A stretch of DNA of 64,000 bases from Hirundichthys speculiger. Taxonomy: Eukaryota; Chordata; Actinopteri; Beloniformes; Exocoetidae. Of the stretch, positions 12,958 through 24,090 are shown piece after piece; the stretch's first letter is position 1; the number at the start of each line of letters is the position of its first letter. The stretch covers positions 1,054,001-1,118,000 of the forward strand of contig JAGFBZ010000006.1 of assembly GCA_018398805.1 (NCBI GenBank), in the 5' to 3' direction. The notes under the pieces were generated by a model, which ran no database searches, was not told the DNA's origin, and saw nothing but the letters and a program-made list of their open reading frames with translations. The translations under genes were made by a program, and so were the position numbers.

Positions 12958-13672
12958 GCAGCCACGAAAGCCATGAAACAAGCACAAGATCTACTGAGCA
13001 GGGTAGAGCTAGAGCGCGCCAAGGTTGGCCTTAGGCTAAACGTACAGAAACTGAGGTCATCACCTACAATGTTCCACCAGAACATCAACCTCTGATGACA
13101 TCAGGAGGAGCTGTGCTGAAAGAAGTCGAGGACTTCAAGTACCTCATCTCAACTGTGCAAGATCTAAAGGTGAGGAAGGCACTAGCATGGAGGGCTCTGA
13201 ATGACATGACATGACATGAACTCCAGCTTCCCCCGCTAAATCAAATTCAGCTTCTTCTATGCAACAGTAGAGTCCGTTCTTCTCTATGGCAGTGAATACT
13301 GGACCCTAAATTCAACCCTAGAGAAGTTTCTGGATGGGTGCTACACAAGGATGTTGCGTGCGGTGCTTAACACCAGCAAGAGTACACATGTAACCAACAA
13401 AACCCTGTACATGGGAATAGCAAGGTAGAGAGACTGTAAGGAGAATGGGGTTAGCAGGGCATTGCTGAAAAGCTGCAAGCCAGCCAGCCAGCTGGTGCTG
13501 TGGGAACCAACACATGGCCATCGATCAGGAGGACGTCCCACACTAACATACGTGGACATACTCAAGAAGGATGCACGAGGCCAGAGCACCAACGAACTGG
13601 CCAGATGAATGGAGAATCGGAATGACTGGAAGCAACGATGGAAGACTCGTCTGAGGACGACCTAGCATCAGC
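12958..13672 (+). mobile_element. Non-LTR retrotransposon RT C-terminal remnant
   Basis: Frames in this segment read AMKQAQDLLSRVELERAK, then after a 1-bp shift EVITYNVPPEHQPL and KEVEDFKYL, then FFYATVESVLLYGSEYWTL and LDGCYTRMLRAVLN, then LVLWEPTHGHRSGGRPTLT. These are successive blocks of a non-LTR (LINE) reverse transcriptase thumb/C-terminal region known from many aquatic animals. At least one frameshift and several stops interrupt it. There is a small GACAT triplication at 13201-13217. No endonuclease, 3' UTR or tail was delimited, so it is 5' and probably 3' truncated. Confidence 0.7.
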
Positions 13673-14931
13673 CATGGCTAAACCATTCAAACAGGAGAAG
13701 CAATGCTTAATTTTTAAAAAAAAGAGAAGAAAAGAAAAATTTGCAAAGTGAAAAGAATGCCAGAGAAATAAGCACACAGTTTCCTTCAACTCATGGCTGC
13801 AGTCAGTTGTTTCTGTCAACTAATGCTTCGTCCCAGGTTTTAAAGCGGCCGCCACGTGAGCGGTTTGACGACGGCCGTCAGTGTCAGAAACCCGTCTACT
13901 CCGTCTGCTTACAAGCCAATTAAGATACAGCTTGAAATGACACACTGATTAATGTGAACGAGTGCCACTCGCAATCCCAAGTCGTTCTCTTCTCCCAGAC
14001 CACAGCCTGAACCACATTCTTCTGTTTCACAGATTCTTCTTTAAAGCATTCCCGACACATTTCAAAGGTGCAGCAGAGCGGTTTATTTTCACATGTTGTG
14101 TTATTGAAGTCAGCGCAGACTGAATGTGCACTTCTACATCTACCCGCATCACCACATCAGTTGTAGCCATCCAAGATTAAGTAAATGTAGTTCATACTGT
14201 GTGAGATGTTATAATGTTATACAGCTGCAGAAATCATGCAGGGGAAAGGAGCCTTTTGATAAAACAAGATTAAAAAATGGTCCTCTGTACCCAAAATGAC
14301 TTCTCTGTTTCACTGTAATGAATCAGTTTTGGAAGTTCTTCCATTCATGTTGACTGACAGATTTTTGGACCGATCGTGCTGCTAAAAACCTTTTCCAGTT
14401 CCCTTAGTTTCAACCTTTTTTTTTTTTTTTTTGAGCTTATTTTACCAGTTCAAACAAAAGTGATTACACCAATAAACAACAGATTTCCATGATGTAGTCG
14501 CTCTCAGCAAATGTTTAGGTTAACAGAACATTTTAATCATCAACTGAATTTATGATAAAATGATAACGATATAAAATGATGAATCTGCAAGCTGCAGCCA
14601 ATCCAAACCTGTAAAAAGTTACTGCAGAATAAATGATTGCCGATAGAAGATTTAGTGAAGTCGTCACAAGGCAACTTACACTTTTGTTATGAAGCTAAAC
14701 CGGAAGGAGCCTTTAGTCCTGCAAATGTGTAAACTTGACCATATGCTGGTTTATTACTTTGTGTCTGTGTCTGTCCTTTGTTTGTGCAAGCTCATCCCCC
14801 CAGAGTCCTCTTTGTCCTCTCAGACAACCTCGCTCCATACTGTATTCCTCACAGCTCCAACACACACTTCTCTCTTTCAATCTCTCTCTCAACTTTTTCC
14901 TTCAGTTTACTCCTCATGAAACTGAGGAGGA

Positions 14932-16046
14932 TCTTGGATCAGACCTTTGCTGTCATTATGATTTTTTTTTAAATTAAAATACTTTTTTTTTTCATGCGTT
15001 TTACCACGAAGGATGCAACTGAAACATTAGAGGGGTTGGACATGCATCAGGACAGTGCAAATGTATCCAGAAACAAAAGTATATTCCCAGAAAAGTCATG
15101 CATTTTTCTAAAATGCAACAAGGACTTCAATTCGTTCCCTATATCTGCTTCTGTCCTATTCAGGGACACAGGGAACCTATTCAAGGCACCGTCAGGAAAG
15201 AGGTAGGGTATACCTTTGGACAGGTTGTTGGACAGGTTGGATCAGAATTTTGCTGTCATTATGATTTTTTTTTAATTAACCTTTCTGTCGTGTTCGGGTC
15301 AAATCTGACCGATTTCATTCAATCATAAATATTGGTTTTACATTTGATTGTCTCAGGGCTTATGAATCCTCCACACTAGCTATTTGAACATGTATAACTG
15401 ACATTTCTCTGAATTTGAAGTTTATTCAACTTTGTATGTGGTGTAAAAATGACATAGGAAATTAAAGGATGACACTGGATTGCATCCATCAGATTGTAAC
15501 ACCACAAATTACACACACACACAACACCCCACACACACATACACCAACCCACCCCACCTGAATTTCAGTGAAAAATAGGTGTCTTCTTCCCACTTCATTC
15601 CGGTGCTTATGTGCCCATCCCCACATGAACAACACTTCCAACTAATGAAACTAACACTTGTTCACATTTCAAAGTTTTGTTATGGGAATCCCTTTCAAGC
15701 TTGTGAACGCACTGTGAGAATACTTACATTTACTATGAACTTGACTAGGATCAGAAGAAGAAGCTCTGGAATTTCCCTGATGCTTTCTTGTCTGAACATC
15801 GATATGACCAGGTGAGAACTGAGGAAGACTGAGGAAGAGGCTGTGGTATTCTCCAGGCAATTTGCTTGGTAATCCACCCAGGAAAGAGGAGGCAGGCAGG
15901 CAGAGCAGAGAAACCCCCCCCACCCCCCCACACACACAAATGATCTATGATCCTATGTTTTTTATGATTGTGTCCTACAGGGACACAGAACCTTTCAAGG
16001 CACCGTCAGGAAAGAGGTAGGGTATACCTTTGGACAGGTTGTTCAG
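14932..16046 (+). repeat. Block with two pairs of direct duplications
   Basis: The phrase ttggatcagacctttgctgtcattatgattt is present at about 14933-14970 and again, with two changes, at about 15237-15275. A second unit of about 70 bp (gcaccgtcaggaaagaggta, then gggtatacctttggacaggt) is present at about 15150-15232 and again at about 15972-16046. The duplicated phrases recall the 3' ends of fish retroelements, but I could not assign a family. Between the copies lie (CA)n around 15511-15545 and a C-rich tract around 15916-15930. Confidence 0.6.
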
Positions 16047-16139
16047 TCTAGAATTAAATACAAGCAATGCACATTTAAGAAATAAAATTAAAAATGTTGG
16101 GAGAGTGTTGTGTTTACCATTCTCTTCCATTAAAATATG

Positions 16140-16650
16140 CTTTTTAATTGCTTGAGAACTGTCTCTATTCTTTCTGAATACAAGATGCCCCCTGGCTGAA
16201 CAGTCTGTGGTCAGTGTCTAGTTGTCCTCTTTAAGATGTGCTATGTATTTTCTATGGGGGACAGATCTGGACTGCATGAAGACCAGTTAAGGACACGTAC
16301 TCTGCTCCGTCTGTGAAACCACACTGTTGTAACTCCCGCAGAATGAGGTCTGACATTGCTCTGCTGAAATATAACCTCATCCCAATAATAACCACATGCC
16401 ATCTGTGAAACATTTTCACACTAACGGTGGCATATTTTGTCAAAATTGCAGTATATATCTCTGCATCACACATATGCAAGCCAGCTAGCCCACTGGGACT
16501 GATGCAACCCCCATATCATCACAGAGGCTTGCTTTTGTACCTTTCACAGCTTGGATGGTCTTTCTCCCCTTTGGGATATTTGTTGAGCTGAAACATTCAC
16601 TCATATGACCACAGAATATGCGCCCACTTTCTTTCTATCCACCTGCGACG
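16140..16650 (-). mobile_element. Tc1-like transposase fragment (second family)
   Basis: Read on the minus strand, the segment follows a fish Tc1 transposase C-terminal region: a tract equivalent to a 'tacaacagtgtggtttcaca' block followed by agactggtcttcatgcagtc-like sequence and a 'cagatctg' block, corresponding to the W-x-A-x-SPDL motif. It has many stops. The phrases caacccccatatcatcacag and gcttggatggtctttctccc, on the plus strand, are further family landmarks. It is 5' truncated and abuts a piece of another Tc1 family at 16692. Confidence 0.6.
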
Positions 16651-16691
16651 AGCCTATAACCAGAGAAGTCTACTGTTTCTACAATGATATA

Positions 16692-16823
16692 AGCTCACAT
16701 ATGAGCTTTAGTGACATCACATTGCTAATCAATATGACGTAGGTCCACCCTTTGCAGCTAGAACAGCTTCAACTCTTCTGGGAAGGCTGTCCACAAGGTT
16801 TAGGATTGTGTTTATGGGAATTT
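16692..16823 (-). mobile_element. Tc1-like left-end fragment, same family as 7388
   Basis: About 130 bp closely match 7432-7560 of the Tc1 element at 7.4 kb, including agctttagt, atatgacgtaggtccaccc, gcttcaactcttctgggaag and ctgtccacaaggtttaggat. Only the terminal segment is kept. The outermost inverted repeat and the rest of the element are missing. Confidence 0.8.
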
Positions 16824-17151
16824 GATCTTAAAGGGAAATTCCACATTTATGGTGTACACCTTGTAGTGTTGTTTGAAAAGAAAACTCAGTGGAAGGAATT
16901 GTTATCTGGAGCCTGAAAACCATTTGGGTGTCATGTGGTTTGGAATAATAAAACATACGTATGCTTTAGTTTAGATCAGTTTATTGAGCCACAGTAATTG
17001 CTGTAATAAGCTCATTAGCAGAAATTGTTCATTGAAAGTAAGCAATGAAATGACTGAAAATGATATATTGTAAAAAACAGCTCAGTGGCTCATTCATTTC
17101 CTTAGTTTAGATGAGATTATACAACAGAGTAATGTTGCTCTAATACTCTTA

Positions 17152-17680
17152 AACCACCCCAGTTCTTAAAATGTTGGGATGCTGTTTTAAAGTGTAAATA
17201 AAAACAGATTTTAATGATCTGCAAATCTCATAAACTCAAGTTTTATACTCAGTAGAACATAAAGAGGACATCAGATGTTGAAACTGAGACATTTTAGGCT
17301 GTGGAATGTACATTTTAGTACATTTTAGCTCATTTTGGCTTTCATGGCAGAAAAACATTTAAAATAAAATGAAACAGGGGAAACAAAAGGCTGGAAAATA
17401 GAGGAGCATTAGACAACTAATGAGATAACTTGCTAACAGGTCATAAACAGATCGGGTATAAAAGCAGCATTTCAGAGAAGCAGACGCTCTTGGATATAGA
17501 GATGGGTAGAGGGTCATCTGTGACAAACCGGAGCCAAAAACTGGAATATTTTTAGAAAAATGTTCAGCGGCGTTTCTGGATTGTGGAATTGTTCTACTGG
17601 GAATAAAATACAGGTTTGGGATTTGCAGATCCCCCCTCCCCCCCCCAACCCCCCCAACTTATTGGGAATTGAGGTTGTAT
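17152..17680 (+). mobile_element. Internally deleted Tc1/mariner element
   Basis: This element of about 530 bp has long inverted ends. The left arm, gatctgcaaatctcataaac with tactcagtagaa (17217-17256), mirrors the right arm, ttctactgggaataaaatac with gggatttgcagatc (17592-17631). The outer parts (ccaccccagttct...gttgggatg at left; cccaacttattgggaattgaggttg at right) fit the ubiquitous teleost Tc1-like end that reads 'CCCAATTCCAAAAAAGTTGGGA'. Inside, gatgggtagagggtcatctgtga and ggagccaaaaactgg retain the first codons of the transposase, and cggcgtttctgg an internal part; the rest is gone. A C-rich tract (17631-17655) has replaced or expanded part of the right arm. Confidence 0.65.
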
Positions 17681-19221
17681 TTTCTGCTGCATAAACATGA
17701 TCATATAATTAGTATCTGAATCTGATGTGGGTGACTACATCAGTCTGTTCAGCTGGAGAGTCTAAAACAGCTTTTGTTTTCCTCCTGTCCCTCTCTATCC
17801 TCTTTTTGTCATATCCCTTGACTTTATAGTGTTTGAAAACTGATGGTAACCAACGTCTAACAGCTGGTCGGTGGAGGCTAAACCAGCTTTAAAAGACTCA
17901 AAGGATGTCTTTGTTGGACTGATGTGCGCCTCTAATGTACAGGCAAGTGCACATTGAGGTGGAGAAATGAAGTATAGATGGTTGGTTTACCCCCAGTCTG
18001 GGATGAAATACACACAATGAATGGCGCTTTAAAACAACGCGTGCAGGCTTGTTCTAAAGCCGAACCGACGGGTTGTCTGCGGCTGTGCGATGGGTCTCGG
18101 TGTTCAGCTGCCTCAGTCACTTCCAGGCTCATGGGCCGGAGGTGAAGGTGTGTCATGGCTCTGACAGGGTGCTTTTTGGCCTATAGTTCAGCAAGGATTC
18201 AGCTCATATTTACTTCTGTCTTTCTCTGTCCTCTGTCTGTCTGATATTTATAAAATGCCCTGCACATGCCTCTTTGTGTCTCTCACGCTGGCTGTTCAGA
18301 AGCTTTGGGGGGGAAATGCCGTAAGTGACGACTTCCTCTGAGCAAAAAGAGAAAAATTGTTTCTTGGCTTTATTTTCTTGCTTTCCTCCCATTTCCATCC
18401 TCCCTTCCCTCCCTTGTTTTCTCCCAGGGGATGCTGCCTCTCTTCTTGCCAGCGGTGCATATCTCTTGGTGTGTGGGTTTGTGTGTGTTTGTTCTCTATT
18501 GTCCTTTGAATTTCCCCTGAGAGCACCACTTTCCAACCGTACGCGCTGATAAGACACCCTGTCCTCCCAACACTTGCTACATAGTGAGAGTGACTGTGTA
18601 TGTCTCTGGATTGTACATGTGTTGTTGTTTTTGTTTTGTTTTTTTTAACTTTGGGGGATTTTTTTTTCCCACCTCCTGCTTCTCTTCAGGAGAGCAAACC
18701 ATTGAGGGGTCAGCAACAGGGTTTGAATTACAGAAGAGCCACAGGGAACGGAAGTGCTCTGAAAAGCAACATTTTCGGGAGGAAAGTAGATTTTCAGTAA
18801 CTATCAGTCACCCACAATCCTCAGATTAATTTCAAATTTAATTTATACTCAGTGATGAATATTTAAACTTGTAAATAAAACACATGAGCCAGATTCCACT
18901 TTAAGAAGTAAAAGGAAATACTTCCATAAAGGTTGCTTAAATGTAATATTACGGCACGTGTTATGAGTATTCCTTTTATATTTGTGACGGAGAGATGGAC
19001 GGGTCCTTGACTGTGTGTCCACTTTTACTTTATGACAAGGCTGTCCGAGGTGTCATGGGATCTCTGTATGTCCTTGTGCCACCCCCCTGGGCCAAGTCTC
19101 TTATTTCACAATTCTCATAATGACTACTATGCTCACAGAGACCCACATGTTCCAACGAAGACAGGACGGGACATCACGGTTCAAAAAACTAAAAGATTTT
19201 AGTGGCCTCAAGAGGTCCAGA

Positions 19222-19252
19222 AAACCCTCAGCTGTTTAAAAGCTGAGGGTTT
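19222..19252. other. Perfect 12-bp stem hairpin
   Basis: aaaccctcagct at 19222-19233 is exactly complementary in inverted order to agctgagggttt at 19241-19252, with a 7-nt loop. It has no U tract or other terminator context, and vertebrate introns do not use such terminators. It is probably incidental. Confidence 0.6.
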
Positions 19253-20719
19253 AAATAATTGATTAAAAACAAGGGATGGACAGACTTTTTACTTGACCCA
19301 CCCTGGAAGTCTTTTAATATATGGCTAAACAGATAAAGAGAGAGAGGGTCAATCAGCTCTGAGACTCCAGAAGTGCTAAACAAGTTACACGCTAAAGTAA
19401 GCCCGACCAGTGCGTCTCAGAAGACATTCACAGCTGCCAGAAGTTTATCTTTTTATCTGGGTTTATAGGCTAAGCCATACCAGCCTCCCCTGACACATTC
19501 AGTATCAAAAAGATATGTGTGTGTCTGTCTTTCCTACTTTGTACCAAGCTATCAATCTGCTGGCATAAAAACCCATCCTCCAATGTTCCAGTCCTGTGAA
19601 ATATTTAACTGAGTTATTTTGTAATGCATTGATGTAATTCATGTCTCAAGCTTTACATATAGGTGTTCATCCTGTCTCATGAAGTTTTTGTATTAGATTA
19701 GGTTTTCTGAAGGTAAATATAAAGCCTTATGCTTTTGAGTTTGCCTTACTTTCAATATATGACATTGACTTTTTTAAATATGCAGAGAGTGCAAAGTAAC
19801 CAAAACTAAAGTCCACACAAAAAAAAGAAAATATTGTTTCTCAACTCATTTGTGGTCTAAACTTTCCTCTTGGACTTGACATCTCTATGATGCTGATTTG
19901 TGGACTGTGTATGTGGAGGCTACTTCATGATGCCCCAAAGGAAAAAAAAAAAGTTCCTTGTTTCCCCCTTGCTTCTCATGTGATACATCTTTTTGTCCTT
20001 TCATTCTGGGAACCTCTGACGTAGTTGCAAAACTGCACCCGCCATTGTTTTTCAGAGCAGGATTTACCTTGCATGCTTTTAAAAGTTTCAACTTGTGTGA
20101 CAGATTAAGGAGAGAATGTACACAGTGCGCTAACATCCTGGCAGTACACAGATAATTAGCAGGCGTTAGCTGACGTTGTAAAGGTTACAAGTGGAGACTG
20201 TTAGTTAGAAACTACAGAAGAATTTTCTCTCTCATGGGAGCAATGAGTTGACCAAACAGCATTAGCCATTAGCATTGTGAACATTAATATCAAGACAGCA
20301 TATCCAAAAACAACTGTACTTCCTTGCATTGAACACCTTGGAGCATAACCTGTCTTTCATAACGCACTAATGGAGAGCAAGTAGAAAGGAGGTGTAAGCA
20401 ACTGCCTCACACACTCCCATCTAAGACCAATCAGAGCAGACTAGGTGTGTTTTTTTTTTTTTTTAGAATTGTGGCCTTAAGAGCATCAAAAACTGCAAGA
20501 TGATATGACTCTACCACTCTGTTTGGCTGTGTTCAATTAATGTTAACATTTGCTGGGTAGTATGACATTACAGATCGAAGTACAGTCATCCAGCTTTCTT
20601 ATCTATTTTGCCACCCAATTTCACATGTTGCATTCAGGGTGCTTTTATACCTTAATTTGCTTTCCTCGGTCTGATTCACATGATGAGTTTATAAACTTTA
20701 AGCAATTTCCCAATGGTTC

Positions 20720-21120
20720 GAACAATGATTCCAAACACACCACTGAGATAATACTCTCTGGTTTTAGAAAAACTAAATAAAGCTGCTAGAATGGCCCAGC
20801 CAATCTTTAAATCCAGTTAAAAATCTATGGAAAGAACGAAAGATCAGGTTTTCATAGAAGAGGCCCATTGAACCATTTCAAGACGGTTTGAGTGGAAGAC
20901 TGGGCCAAAATCACAACTGTGCAATGCATGAGATGAGTTTCTCCATACAGGAGGTATCTTGAAGTTGTCATTACCTGCAAAGACTTTCTATTACATAAAT
21001 TTTACTGTGCATGTTCAATACTTTTCCCCAGAGTCATTTCACATTATTGTACATAATTTATGGACGTCTACGGCTTGATTTCTTTGCATGTGTGGACTGC
21101 ACGGGTTGTTACCAACAGCT
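20720..21120 (+). mobile_element. Tc1-like transposase C-terminal fragment (third family)
   Basis: The plus strand contains aatgattccaaacacaccac, ttaaatccagttaaaaatct, atggaaagaacgaaag, gaagactgggccaaaatcac and gtttctccatacaggaggta. In family terms these are the ND.KHT, NPVENLWKEL, EEWAKI and LVSPYRRRLE regions of a Tc1 transposase, followed by a right end (caatacttttcccca). Stops break the frame. The N-terminal half and left inverted repeat are missing. Confidence 0.7.
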
Positions 21121-21149
21121 GGGGAAAGTTTCATGTGAATAGCGCCTTT

Positions 21150-21399
21150 AGAAATATACTTGCTGAGAAAAATTTCAGTTTTGCAGTTTTTCCTAGCCAC
21201 TGTTTGGCTTAAAGTTTTTTCTCCCCCTAGGGGAGTTTTTTTTACTAGCCATTGTTTCTTTAATTAGGATTAAATCATTTTACTTGAGTTAATATTTGCT
21301 CGGGGGGTCAAACTCCGGGTCTCTGAAAAGTGCCTAGAGACAATTTGTATTACAATAGAGGCTATACAAATGAAGCTGAATTGAAATGAATTGAATTGC
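21150..21399 (+). repeat. LINE/SINE 3' tail with (TTGAA)-type repeats
   Basis: The phrases ggagttttttttactagcca, tgcctagagacaatttgtat and gctatacaaatgaagctgaa, ending in attgaaatgaattgaattg, are the standard 3' end of a very common fish retroelement (in other copies 'gagacaatgt...cgctatacaaataaaattgaattgaattg'). A G-rich tract follows directly. Confidence 0.65.
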
Positions 21400-21401
21400 A
21401 T

Positions 21402-21431
21402 GGGGGAGGGGAGGGGGGGGGGGGGCGGGGG
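21402..21431 (+). repeat. G-rich tract, potential G-quadruplex
   Basis: The runs are GGGGG, GGGG, G13 and GGGGG, separated by single A or C bases. They are enough for a G-quadruplex on the plus (sense) strand of the gene. Confidence 0.8.
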
Positions 21432-22984
21432 CAATGGCTAGCCATCATTACTTCCACTACATGGCACTTAGCACTATATTGACTTCTGAGTATAGCTTCT
21501 GAGCTAAGAATTAAAACCAGAGAGAGCGGAGTCATTCTTCATATGCTAAGCTAGCCTAGGTAAAGTAGCTAACCACGATTGACGCAAGGCAGGGTTGGCA
21601 CGTTCCAGTCAGCTTCTCAGCTCTGCTTGTTTTGCCCTTTTGCAACATGGTGTCACGCATTATGAAGAAATAGACTTCAAAAGCACTCTTTCAAATACGT
21701 ATGGGTGAGGTCACTAGGGTTTTGTCCGGTTCTTGTAGTTTGCCTGTGTTATTTTGACCAAAGCAGGAAACCATGGTCCAATGCACATCTCATGAATACC
21801 TCTTGAAATCAAGTCAGCTTTCTAAAAAGGATGTAATGTGAGTCTTTTCTAGTTCAAGTCTCCATCAGTAGTCCTGGAAGAAAATGCATACAATTGGTGA
21901 AGTTCATACCCCCCTTTTTTTTATTCCATTTAATTTTTTTTTGCTTATTAGTTTTCCTTTATTTTTTTCTCCACTATCTCCATGACTGAAACACTCCGTC
22001 TTGATCTCCTCCACTATAATTCATTTTCTAGTCGAATAGTTTGCTCAGTTCATCACCTAAGTGTCCCACAATCATCACTACATGTAATGAAGCTCCTATT
22101 CATCACCATACTACCTTCTCATTAAAGCTTCACACCAAACTGTGTGAGACCCAGTATATAACCCGTGCTGCTAAACCTGATAATATAAGCCAGACAGTGA
22201 CACTGTAAGCTTATCCCTTGTGTTAGTAACAGGGATAATAGCTGAAGGTCAGCATTGCAGAAAGGAAAACAAACTCAGAGATGTTGAGAAAGTGTGAACT
22301 TCTGCAGCGGTTTGGTTTGTTTAGTTTTTAGTGTTAGAGAGCAATGCTCTGGTGTGTGTATGTGTGAGTTTGCCTGTGTATGCGTATGCACCAGAGGACA
22401 GTGTAATATTGTTTTGGATCCTTGTGGTTTGGAAGGAGCTAACACCTGAATGAACCTGTCACTGCAGACACATTGCTTTTTCAGCTCCAGTGATTACACT
22501 CCACCCAAATACACTCAACAATTTTTGGATGGTTCTTTGTACACATGCGTGTATCAGTGTGCATGCAAGACAAGGTAAGCGGTGTGTTGCACGTGCATAG
22601 CTGGCGTGCACGTACGAACGAGAGGGAGAGAGACAGGAAGAGAAAATGGGAGTGACAGAGCATCATGTTTCAGTATGTATATGTCTTAACCTATGTAGTG
22701 TTTGTGCTTGTGAAAAAAAAAATATATATATATATTAGGTGTAGTGCTGCTGTGTCCTTCGATGTTAAACAAGAATTGACGTTTATGAGACCACACAGAA
22801 TCACGCACGGGACATGGTGGACCCTGATGGTCACCGAAAAAGTCAAAAAGTGACATCAATTTGACTGAGAAAATGTTCTATGTTTTTCTCCCCTTTGTAG
22901 TATATGATCACCACCATTTCTGTCCCTCCAGAAATACCCAGAACGACTCAGTATTGCCTTTCTTCAGGTATGCATTTGGCCCGG

Positions 22985-23065
22985 TAGAGGCTTTTCAATG
23001 GAAATCCTGCCTGATGCAACCAATTTATTCATGTCTGGGATTGACACGGAGAGTGCACTCTATCC
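22985..23065 (-). repeat. LINE-like 3' motif remnant
   Basis: Read on the minus strand, this contains caatcccagacatgaataaa and ggttgcatcaggcaggattt, similar to the retroelement phrase 'gggttgcgtcaggaagggcatccggc'. No coding part is left. Confidence 0.35.
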
Positions 23066-23135
23066 CTTGTGGTTGTTCCTTTGCTTGCTCTCCTCCAACC
23101 CATCACAAAAATCTGGGACACTCCATATATATATA

Positions 23136-23515
23136 CAGTCATGGAAAAAATTATTAGACCACCCTTGTTTTCTTCACTTTCTTGTTCATTTTAATACCTG
23201 GTACCACTAAACGTTTCATCATGTGACTAAAACAGACAGAAAAGATTACCACAAACTGAATGCATAAAAGAGTGTTTTTAAGGCAGTACTTAACGCCATA
23301 GGTTTTCTATGATGTAAAACCTTAAATCATTTAGGTTATACATCAAGAAAACCATGGAAATGGTAAGATATCAGCTCTTAAATAAAACTACTTTTAGCAT
23401 CTTTGTGGTTTTCGTTATGTTTGTCCAAACAATGTACCTTTAGTTTGTACCAGGTATTAAAATGAACAAGAAAGTGAAGAAAACAAGGGTGGTCTAATAA
23501 TTTTTTCCATGACTG
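23136..23515. mobile_element. 380-bp Tc1/mariner MITE with identical 69-bp arms
   Basis: The left arm (23136-23204, starting cagtcatggaaaaaattatt) and the right arm (23447-23515) are perfect inverted copies of each other over 69 bp as read. TA lies on each side (23134-23135 and 23516-23517). The 242-bp centre has no coding capacity. The terminal sequence belongs to a widespread fish Tc1/mariner type. Perfect arms suggest a young insertion or recent copy. In the sense-strand intron transcript it would fold into a long hairpin. Confidence 0.92.
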
Positions 23516-23522
23516 TATATAC

Positions 23523-24090
23523 AGTGATCCCTTATTTTTCGCGGTTAATGGGGACCGGTGCCCCCCCTCGAAAATCAAAATCCACGAACTGGAGCCGGAG
23601 CCCCCCGAGCCTCAATAATGAGTTTAAAATATGTTTAAAAACCCCAAAAAAGTAGCGAGGCACTGCAGCAAAAGACAAAGGCTCGACTGTGGTCTTTCTG
23701 TTACCTTCACAGCCTCTGGTCTCTGAACCGTAGTAAAGAAACTGCTGGTATTGTGCTATTTTTGGCTCGTAATTAGCGGCTAACATGCTAACAACAACAA
23801 AACAAAAAGTCCGGTTATCTCTGCATGGAACGAGCACTTTATTCTGGAACTGCAGGAACTTATAAAATCACACAGGTTGTATTGTTGGGCTCCTGTCGGT
23901 TAACAGAGAATGTAAATCTATACATGCTGGGCTGCTGTTCATGCTCACTCCACTTTTCATCTAACCCCGTTTTCTTCTGCCGTCCCACGACACACACACA
24001 CTACATTACCCATAAGGCCACATCATTACCCATAAGGCTACCTTCTTAAAGGGGCCAGGCTGGCTCACAACATTTATTCACTGTGAGAGA
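23523..24090 (+). mobile_element. Mariner-type element fragment (cagtgatccc end)
   Basis: Eight bases after the preceding MITE, the sequence cagtgatcccttatttttcg followed by cggttaatggggacc matches a common fish end ('CAGTGATCCCTCGTTTATCGCGGTTAAT'). The opposite inverted end was not found. A 20-bp unit containing cattacccataaggc is tandemly doubled at about 24003-24040. The 3' limit is uncertain. Confidence 0.5.
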
